DNA of 64,000 nt from Aliagarivorans marinus DSM 23064 (GTDB taxonomy: Bacteria > Pseudomonadota > Gammaproteobacteria > Enterobacterales > Celerinatantimonadaceae): the NCBI RefSeq assembly GCF_000429485.1, contig NZ_KE386908.1, positions 369,109 through 433,108 of the forward strand, written 5' to 3'. The notes below the pieces were generated by a model that was not told where the DNA came from, ran no database searches, and saw nothing but the letters and a program-made list of their open reading frames with translations. Positions 63,486-64,000 of the stretch are shown in pieces. Position numbers and translations under genes: made by a program. Every line of letters begins with the position of its first letter. The first letter of the stretch is position 1.

Positions 63486-63510
63486 GCTGTGCGGCGTTAA
63501 GCCGCACAGC
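63486..63510 (+). repeat. Intercistronic stem-loop between TctC and TctB genes
   Basis: GCTGTGCGGC-GTTAA-GCCGCACAGC, a perfect 10-bp stem with a 5-nt loop and no T-run, just after the TctC stop codon. It probably adjusts the amount of binding protein relative to the membrane subunits. Confidence 0.7.
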
Positions 63511-63522
63511 GCAGGAGTCGCT

Positions 63523-64000
63523 ATGCGTTTTTGGTTTTCTGTAAGTAGCTTGGTCTTTGCCTTGGGGTTTACGCTCTACGGCTGGCAAACCCTGGAGCTG
63601 CATGATTTTAATGGTCGACCTGGCCCCGGTTACTTCCCGTTAATCATTGGATTGGGTTTGACCGTTTGTACCGCAATCAACGTCTTTAAAGACCTACGTA
63701 CACTGCGCAGCAGCAGTGGTCAGTTGGCTACATCTGGCGTTGACGGTGGGGCAGATGCAGCGTCGCCACGCTTCCAAAAGGACACCCTGGCGGTTGCCGT
63801 GTGCATCACGCTGTTGATTGTTGCGCTCAACAGCTTGGGAGCCATTATCTCGATGATGGTGTTTTGCTTGGCCTTCCTTAGCTACTTTAACCGCGGCAAA
63901 ACGCTGCAGAATATCAGCTACTCAATCATCTTCCCGATGTGCGTTTATCTGCTGTTTGACGTGTGGCTTCAGGCGGGATTGCCTGATGGCTTACTGCGCC
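63523..64000 (+). CDS. Tripartite tricarboxylate transporter small membrane subunit (TctB), cut by the window end
   Basis: The first about 159 codons, beginning MRFWFSVSSLVFALGFTLYGW. Two early hydrophobic helices, the conserved RPGPGYFPLIIGLGL loop, a hydrophilic linker and more helices match the TctB pattern. GGAG lies six bases before ATG. The frame is open at 64000 with no stop codon, so the end is outside the window. TctB is a small accessory subunit of TctA. Confidence 0.88.
   Translation, partial: MRFWFSVSSLVFALGFTLYGWQTLELHDFNGRPGPGYFPLIIGLGLTVCTAINVFKDLRTLRSSSGQLATSGVDGGADAASPRFQKDTLAVAVCITLLIVALNSLGAIISMMVFCLAFLSYFNRGKTLQNISYSIIFPMCVYLLFDVWLQAGLPDGLLR

Noticed and set aside
1-64000. 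CRISPR arrays, insertion sequences, prophage or toxin-antitoxin modules
   Set aside because: No regularly spaced repeats, transposase, integrase or paired small genes were seen in the window.

Overview
The window looks like a chromosomal segment of a marine gammaproteobacterium, probably Alteromonadales-like (the gene order gshA-luxS-CorC-like-ypjD-ffh and pheA-raiA resembles Shewanella and its relatives). I name no genus. Codon use and GC look fairly even throughout. I saw no insertion sequence, prophage or CRISPR array.

Layout. 1-4 kb: tRNA-Arg(ACG), then oadGAB, a sodium-pumping oxaloacetate decarboxylase operon, and an unlisted 55-residue membrane protein. 4-20 kb: housekeeping genes (yqaA, an M16 protease lipoprotein, gshA, an SLT-domain lipoprotein, luxS, a CorC-like protein, ypjD, ffh), a soluble CZB chemoreceptor, a long PheA protein behind a classical phenylalanine attenuator, and raiA. 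18.7-28.6 kb: a PAS-GGDEF-EAL protein, the yejABEF peptide importer and slt. 28.6-37.7 kb: pdxH, a GalR-like regulator, a yeeZ-like gene, ltaE, cinA, msrPQ, a secreted PHA-depolymerase-type hydrolase and a DUF2897 gene. 37.8-46.9 kb: an operon of yffB, dapE, an M15 peptidase and a membrane protein, then an AbrB-type membrane protein, ompW, two related small membrane proteins, a GlyGly-CTERM trypsin-like protease and a fatty-acid desaturase with FabR-like operators.

47-58.7 kb is the most interesting part, a compact galactan (agar) locus. It holds an ExuR/UxuR-like FCD regulator, a secreted GH50 beta-agarase, an AraC regulator, a three-gene operon (PfkB kinase, fucose/arabinose-isomerase-fold isomerase, class II aldolase) and a second GH50 enzyme without a signal peptide. 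The repeated palindrome TGGTnnACCA lies upstream of both GH50 genes and of an apparent non-coding transcript next to the FCD regulator. My working model is that extracellular and intracellular agarases deliver a galactose-type sugar, which the isomerase, kinase and aldolase degrade by a tagatose-like or sulfoglycolysis-like route. There is no dedicated transporter and no GH117 in the window.

58.9-64 kb: a GyrI-like protein, then a second FCD regulator facing a catabolic operon. The operon has a single-cysteine Asp/Glu-racemase-fold protein, an isopropylmalate/tartrate-dehydrogenase-type enzyme, and TctC and TctB of a tripartite tricarboxylate transporter (TctB is cut by the window end).

Other notable points are a DAHP-synthase-like domain fused to PheA that has lost most of its metal ligands, and three intergenic stretches that end in strong terminators and look like small RNAs.
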